The position numbers were made by a program, and so were the translations under genes. DNA of 64,000 nucleotides from NCBI GenBank assembly GCA_050084515.1, contig CM114271.1:9114001-9178000 (forward strand), in the 5' to 3' direction. Source of the DNA: Blasia pusilla (lineage: Eukaryota > Marchantiophyta > Marchantiopsida > Blasiales). Positions 58,551-64,000 of the stretch are shown one piece after another; positions within the stretch are counted from its first letter, which is position 1, and each line of letters opens with the position of its first letter. The notes beneath the pieces are model-generated. The model ran no database searches, was not told where the DNA came from, and was given only the letters and a program-made list of their open reading frames with translations.

Positions 58551-59749
58551 CTCTGATCCCGTAAGTGAAGATTCGTTTCTACTACTCGACGCTGTGCTTC
58601 GTTTTCTGACGAAGCTTGTGCCCTACAGTTGAGGTCGTCCAGGGCTTGTAAATAATCGTCCACCGACGTTGTATCCTCTAGGTGAAGAACATGTTGGAGT
58701 TGGTTCATGACTGGAACCACTAGTTGCAAGAACCACATCATATCGTTTGCCGTCTGGGACATGAGACGAAGTGCAGGTTGGTGATCACTTGCCCGCGGTG
58801 TCTCGTCGGAGTCCTCTTGATTGACGGTTCCTGGGGCTGAGGGTGTTTCAAAATTGACTCGGCCACGCTTTGGCCGTGGCATTTTGTTGGTGTCTTCATC
58901 TTTCTTTAAAGCCGAAGTATGAAGATGTTGCTTAGGTGCTTCGGAGGGCGGTGTGACTTCGTGGCTACCCATGGTACTAGTTCCTCCTTTCCGTGGTAGT
59001 CGGACGGGGGTAACTTGCAACCAATCTAGCGCCTCATCTGCTATCAATTCCTGCTTATGAATACAAAGATAGATTAAGAAAGGAGATAGGAAGGACTTTG
59101 TGCTTGGATGAAGCACTTCCACCATTGCTCGTACGTGCCCGTCCATAAAAGAAGTGAAGTCGACTCCTGGGGCTTTGGGTTCCAGGTGCTGATTCCAGAT
59201 GATGTAGCACATCTTCACGAGCTTCTTCGTCAGATAGTAAGAACGAGCGGGATAAAATAGAGTCATCAAATGTTTGCAAAACTGACCAAAAATTGGCGGG
59301 AAGAGTGAAGTAGCCTTGTAGCCATTCCTGCCCAGGCGCTCAGACGTGACACAGCCGAGTGCTAAGAGATCTTCATGCTTTACTAGCAACTCCGTGTCAT
59401 ACTCGTACGCTGGCACAGCCGGGAGCAGATAAGTTGCTCTCCAGTCATACGCCGTCCATTGTTGGGGTTGAGCTCGATAGCGAAGACCCTTCCTTCGAAA
59501 CTTGGCTACGGCAGTCGAAGAGCGAAGCTCGCCGAGGAGTTCTCCGGATGTCAAGGTCCAGTTGGCTTGAAAGAAAGTTTCCAACAATCGCTCCTCCAGC
59601 GCTTTGACCAGCTCCGGTGACAGCTTGACCATCGGCATTGCCGCGCTTCGCAGAATGGGCATGGAGTCTTTGCGAGGCATGTTGCTAGGTCGATCCCGAT
59701 GGACACCCCGCTTTGGTCTGCTACGCAACTTTGTGGTAATCTTGTCCAT
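58445..59749 (-). CDS. Extra open frame downstream of integrase
   Basis: 434 codons without a stop, the longest intact frame of this element. It includes LVKALEERLLETFFQANWTL, FRRKGLRYRAQPQQWTAYDW, SLFPPIFGQFCKHLMTLFYPARSYYL and a basic segment RPKRGRVNF, with no signal peptide or clear membrane helix. Tat/Athila elements often carry an additional frame here whose function is unknown (called env-like in Athila). The last 30 or so codons run into the LTR. The start is uncertain; the Met at about 59749 follows AT-poor sequence. Confidence 0.55.
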   Translation of the reverse strand: MDKITTKLRSRPKRGVHRDRPSNMPRKDSMPILRSAAMPMVKLSPELVKALEERLLETFFQANWTLTSGELLGELRSSTAVAKFRRKGLRYRAQPQQWTAYDWRATYLLPAVPAYEYDTELLVKHEDLLALGCVTSERLGRNGYKATSLFPPIFGQFCKHLMTLFYPARSYYLTKKLVKMCYIIWNQHLEPKAPGVDFTSFMDGHVRAMVEVLHPSTKSFLSPFLIYLCIHKQELIADEALDWLQVTPVRLPRKGGTSTMGSHEVTPPSEAPKQHLHTSALKKDEDTNKMPRPKRGRVNFETPSAPGTVNQEDSDETPRASDHQPALRLMSQTANDMMWFLQLVVPVMNQLQHVLHLEDTTSVDDYLQALDDLNCRAQASSENEAQRRVVETNLHLRDQRLLYIIVLIIETLNHSFIHSDVRCLCLDSLFGSAA

Positions 59750-59879
59750 GAAAATACCCGCTTGGTTGCGACGGAACGCTTTTATAGTTTGCTCCCCCTG
59801 TCAGTTCTTGGTCGTGGCGCCGGGGCTGTAACAAGAAGGTTGGCACTTCGCGTCTTTGCCCCGCTCCAACAACTTCGTG

Positions 59880-60005
59880 CGCTTCGCTGCTTCACGAAGC
59901 TCTGGGATGTCTTGATGTTCGCTGCTTCGTGAAGCTCCGGGATGTCTTGGACTTCGCTGCTTCGTGAAGCTCCGGGATGTCTTGGACTTCGCTGCTTCGC
60001 GAAGA
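59880..60005. repeat. Three tandem copies of a 36- to 39-bp unit rich in CTTCG/CGAAG
   Basis: The unit contains TTCGCTGCTTCGTGAAGCTC and GGGATGTCTTG. Its inner CTTCG...CGAAG can pair. Similar CTTCG-rich sequence occurs at 16990-17130 in the related LTR. Confidence 0.8.
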
Positions 60006-60181
60006 ACAAAGCGTTCGCCTACCCCCTTCCTCCTCTTTCAGTCCGCATAAGGTTCGGGCTCATAATAACCGCGCACATGCATGCCATTGACTCGAGTGGG
60101 CAGGGATTCTCCTTGTAAGGTTTCTAACCGTAGGGATCCATTATCATAGATGGCCAATACCCGGTAGGGTCCCATCCAATT

Positions 60182-61130
60182 TCATTTTAATTTTCCGGGG
60201 AACTTGAGCCGCTGGTTATCATACAATAACACTAAGTCTCCAACACTGATAGATTGTGGCCGGAGATGTCGATCGTAATGTTGTTTACGTTCTTTTTGCA
60301 CCTGGGCTGTCCGGCGTAACGCGAGCATGCGTGCCTCTTCCAACGCAACCAAGGTCTCATTCCTGTGTTCGAGAATTTCGCCCATGGCCTCCATTCTTGT
60401 TCCCTCCAATACTCGATAAGTGCGCAAAGCCCATTGAATAGGTGTTAAGGGATGCACGCCATAAGTCAAGAAGAACGGGGTGTATTTTGTAGTAACCTTC
60501 TCAACTATTCGGTACGCCCATAATGCCGCGATAATTTTTGTGTCCCAATCATAGGAATATGTTACCGTCAACCGATTCAATATTCGGCAAATAAGGCCGT
60601 TAGATTTTTCCGTCAACCCGTTGGCTTTAGGGTTGTAGCGGGTGGTTTTCCGATGCTTAATGAGAAAGTGGGAAGTGAGAGACTCAATAGTCTGGTTTAA
60701 GAAGTGCGTGCCACGGTCACTTACTAGTTCCAATGGACAGCCATACCGCGTGATAATCATCTCGTATAAAAACTTAGCCACTGCTTCAGTGTCATCTTTT
60801 CGGGTGGCTACGGCTTCGACCATCTTAGTACAATAGTCAGTGGCGATATGAATATACTTCCACCGGGTTTGGCAAGTGGCCGGGGAGATAGGTCCCACGA
60901 AGTCAATGCCCCATTTTTCAAAAGGAGCTAGGGGCATGATGGGGACCAAAGGCCACCGCGTAGTTGCCGTGGGTCGACCTGCTCTTTGACAGGCATCACA
61001 ACTCCGAATAAAATTACCTACGTCTTTGTACATAGTTGGCCACCAATAACGTGCGACCAAAATTTTCTTAACGGTATTTTTTTACCGCATAGTGTCCACC
61101 AGAATCAGCCATATGCAGGGCTCTGATGAC
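60182..61130 (-). pseudogene. Integrase of the Tat-like element
   Basis: Visible are MVARYWWPTMYKDVGNF, CDACQRAG (zinc region), WGIDFVGPIS (Asp), LVSDRGTHF (Asp) and KANGLTEKSNG (Glu), then a GDLVLLYDNQRLKFPGKLK tail. All three catalytic acids are present. It is joined to the RT frame only after a frameshift at an A-run near 61078, so it is not translatable as it stands. Confidence 0.8.
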
Positions 61131-63857
61131 CTAGGGGACTTCTTCTGCTTCCAAGCATCGTCGATACTCTTCATCAGCACCTAATTTGAATAGGACCCCT
61201 TGACACATCTCATATGGTCCTATCTGATGTAAGAAAACTGCGCGTTCTTCCGCTGTCATCGGGGCAGGAAGTTGCAGAGTCATTAGAAAACGCAGAATAT
61301 CCTCATAAAAAGACAGGCTCAACCGATCCTCTGTTAACTGGAACATGTCTTCATCGGGAAAGGTATCATCGACGGATTGGGTGAGGTCCGCGTTTTTCAT
61401 CCTCAACCGGGAAAGAAAATCTGCATTGGTATGCACCTTGTCGGCACAAGTAACAACATCGAATGTGAATTCTTGTAGCAACAAGATCCACCGTGCAATG
61501 CACCCTGACAGGTCTGCTTTCACCATTAAGGGTCTGAGTGCAAAATGATCAACATGGAAGACAAATTCGTACCCTAATAAATAGTGTCGGAACTTTTTAC
61601 ACGAGAAGACCATGCCTAACGCCTCTCGTTCGGTAGTTTTATATTTTTGCTCCGCTGCCGATAGTTGTCGGCCGGCGTAGTAAATCGGAAATTCATGTTT
61701 GTTCTCATCCAATTGGCTGAGCACTACTCCAATGGCAAATGAGGATGTGTCCACATATACGTGGAAGGGTTTGGTCCAATCGAGGGACCGAAGTACAGGA
61801 GATTTTTGCAATGCGTCTTTTAAGGTGTCAAATGCCGCTTGGCACGGTGGTGTCCACTCCCATTCGGTGGTCTTTTTAAGAAATGCATTAAGACCTCCCG
61901 CTTTTACCGCATAATCTTTAATAAACCGTCGATAGTACCCGACGTGTCCCAAGAATCCTCTCAATTCCTGGAGATTAGTAGGTGGTTCCAATGCAACGAT
62001 AATATCCACCTTGGCCTTGTCGACCTCAATTCCTTGAGCCGACACTCTGTGTCCCAACAGAATTCCTTGTTTCATAGCAATATACGATTTGTCCGGATGA
62101 AGGGACAACTGCACTTCGCGACAACGCGCGAGTGTTAACTCTAAATTTTTGAGATGTTCGGCCTCTGTGTTGAAGATACAAAAATCGTCCAAAAAGATTT
62201 CCACAAACTTCCTCAGATACTCCTGGAAGATGGAGATCATCCTCCGTTGGAAAGTAGCTGGGGCATTGCATAACCCAAAAGGCATTACGCGATATGCGAA
62301 AGTTCCCCAGTCCGTGGTGAACGTGGTGAGGGGACGATCCTTTTCTCGTATGGATACCTGGTTATAACCCGAGTATCCGTCCAAGAAAGTATAACGCTCG
62401 TGCCCGGCAACTTTATCCAAAATACTGTAAGTGAAAGGTAGAGGATGGTGGTCTTTTAAGGTGGCAGCATTTAATTTCCGATAATCCTGGCACACTCGGA
62501 TTTTCCCCGTTTTTTTTTTAGGTACAATTACGATGGGCGATACCCACTCGCTGCTTAACACAGGATAAATTATTCCTGCCTCAAGACGCTGGTCAATCTC
62601 GTCCTTGACTAACAATGAGTACTTTGGATTTAGTCGATACTGTCGCATTCGCACCAGGACCGCCCCTTCTTTAAGATCAATTCGGTATTCACCATACCGT
62701 GCGGGAATGCCTGTCATTTCATCCATGGAGTATGCAAAGACATCCAAATACTCAAACAGTAGTCTTTTATACTTCATAAGTGTGGTGGGAGACAAATCCG
62801 CCGAAAGGCGTAGAGACTTTTGATCTGCAATAACGACCTAGACGTAGTCCTGCTCGTGAACCATGTTCTCTGTAAACTGGAAGGTACTATGACCTAGCTT
62901 CTCTTCCTCTAGGGTCGACTTCGGCTTGGAGGGTACCGACTCCTCGTCTATTTCGTAACATTCTAAATAATACACGTGGGACGAGGACTTTGTAGCGGTT
63001 GTGTGGTCTTGATCTGACGTATAGCCGTTGTCAGTCGGTGGCGTCGCTCCTTGGGGTGGTTTTGATTTCCACGACAGCTTGATGAGCCGCTTCGAGACCT
63101 GATTTGGCGCTTGGAATGTGAAACGTCGCCTTTTCCAATCCGTAGTCACCCTCGCACCATACAGCCAGGGTCTTCCGATGAGCAAAGGATAGCCCGTGGT
63201 GGTCAGGGGCTACAAGACTAAGTAGTCCAACAGAAACAACACCCCCCCGAGCATGGTTGGAATTTGAGTGAGCTGTCCTAGGGGTCTCTTCCTAGATTGA
63301 TCCGCAAACCGCAGATACTTGTCTGTGGGCTCGTACACTATATACCCTAGTGCCCGAGCTGTTTGCTCCGTCATAATGTTAATTCCGCTCCTAGAATCAA
63401 TGGGGACCTTCTTAATGGTATGGCCCTCAATTTCCACCTCCACCTCTTGGGCTCCCAAGTCTTCTACTTCGATCCGGAACAGATCCACCATTGGCAGATG
63501 CTTTGCCGACTTCCTGGGTTTTTTCCGGCTTATTTTCCACTGCTGCAAAATTTTTCCGTACACAGGGTTATCCATTAGTAATTGTAGCAGGGTTATGTTG
63601 GCCGAGGTTGACGCCAAGTCCCTCAGTAAGTCGTAAGCTTCTAGGACCAGCGGTGATATCGCAATGGCTTGGACTGTCGGACTTGGTTTGGTCTTTGTCT
63701 TCTTTGGGTTCTGTTTCCCCTCTGGTTCCTGGTCCTCACGCACTTGAGCACGAACCTGGTCCTCTACATCTTGATGAAAGTACCTCGGATGACTTCGATC
63801 AAAGGCCAGGTCCACATCGCCTTTGAGGATGGCCTTCCCGGCACAGAAGGTGTTCAC
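61131..63857 (-). pseudogene. Protease, reverse transcriptase and RNase H of the Tat-like element
   Basis: One continuous frame broken only by TAG at 63210-63212 and 62838-62840 and ended by TAG 61131-61133. Protease: IKKVPIDSRSGINIMTEQ, with Asp-Ser-Arg-Ser-Gly in place of the usual active-site triad, then MLIGRPWLYGARV. RT: IRVCQDYRKLNAATLKDHHPLP, YRVMPFGLCNAPATFQ and the FLDD box at 62184-62195. RNase H: FHVYVDTSSFAIG, TEREALGMVFSCKKFRHYL and FHVDHFALRPL. The three TAGs stand where Gln (CAG) would be a normal codon. From 63858 to 64000 the frame probably continues toward gag. Confidence 0.8.
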
Positions 63858-64000
63858 AGCTTTGGTCTTGGGCTCCCTAGCTTCACGCGAAGACGAAGTA
63901 CCCTTCCTTGCCCTTGGGATCCCCGCGGTCTGACTCTTCGACCTCGTGGTGACAGCCAGAACGGTTTCTTGGAACTCTTTGGGCCAGTCCGATGATTCCT

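Larger units (their letters stand above)
58052..64000 (-). mobile_element. Tat/Athila-like Ty3/gypsy element (5' end off the window)
   Basis: On minus the order is protease, RT, RNase H, integrase, an extra frame, then a 3' LTR ending at 58052 in the copy B transposase. The FLDD form of the RT catalytic box, the protease context and the extra frame after the integrase fit the Tat/Athila side of gypsy. Gag and the 5' LTR should lie right of 64000; the fragment at 15080-17321 supplies a related LTR, PBS and gag. Confidence 0.75.

Overview
This is a nuclear, transposon-filled stretch of a green plant (streptophyte) genome. One probable resident gene (38326-42448, minus introns) belongs to a plant family whose zinc-finger-like core also occurs in XS-domain proteins. 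Almost everything else is LTR retrotransposons (Ty3/gypsy) and large DNA transposons, mostly broken by stops, frameshifts and nested insertions. A primer-binding site matching plant tRNA-Asp, a Tat/Athila-like element and a chromodomain gypsy element all fit a plant nucleus. A non-seed plant (fern, lycophyte or bryophyte) or charophyte seems likely, but the sequence alone does not settle the species.

Layout. 1-5617: 3' part of a gypsy element with a cytosine-5 DNA methyltransferase (DNMT3-like) ahead of its reverse transcriptase, a PHD finger after its integrase, a polypurine tract and a 3' LTR. 5618-8166: a second, better kept relative (RT, RNase H, integrase, PHD). 8240-10340: remnants of further LTR elements and a minisatellite. 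10341-11098: another LTR of the first type. 11099-18990: copy A of a two-gene Mutator-like DNA transposon (transposase on minus, gene 2 on plus), with a Tat-like gypsy fragment inserted at about 15080-17321. 18990-25020: LTR debris and a chromovirus split by another insertion. 25640-31560: a minus-strand DNA transposon gene with an EDM2-like PHD cluster. 33100-37280: LTR copies and degraded coding sequence. 37870-43000: the resident gene. 45050-49330: gag debris and copy C of the Mutator-like transposase (C-terminal half with SWIM finger). 50490-58051: copy B of the two-gene transposon in the opposite orientation to A, containing the complete gene 2. 58052-64000: a Tat/Athila-like gypsy element on minus, inserted into the copy B transposase.

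The most unusual material is in the mobile elements. Three unrelated element types each carry a chromatin or DNA-modification module: a DNMT3-like C5 methyltransferase plus PHD finger in gypsy, a permuted (beta-class) amino-methyltransferase in the second gene of the Mutator-like element, and a triple-PHD EDM2-like cluster in a third transposon. The Mutator-like element is also filled with a roughly 25-bp near-palindrome (arms CAACCCGTCGGA and TCCGACGGGTTG). It lies in its introns and in the shared promoter region, where the copies form arrays of exact 67-bp or 64-bp period. All domain calls are by eye from motifs; no database search was possible.
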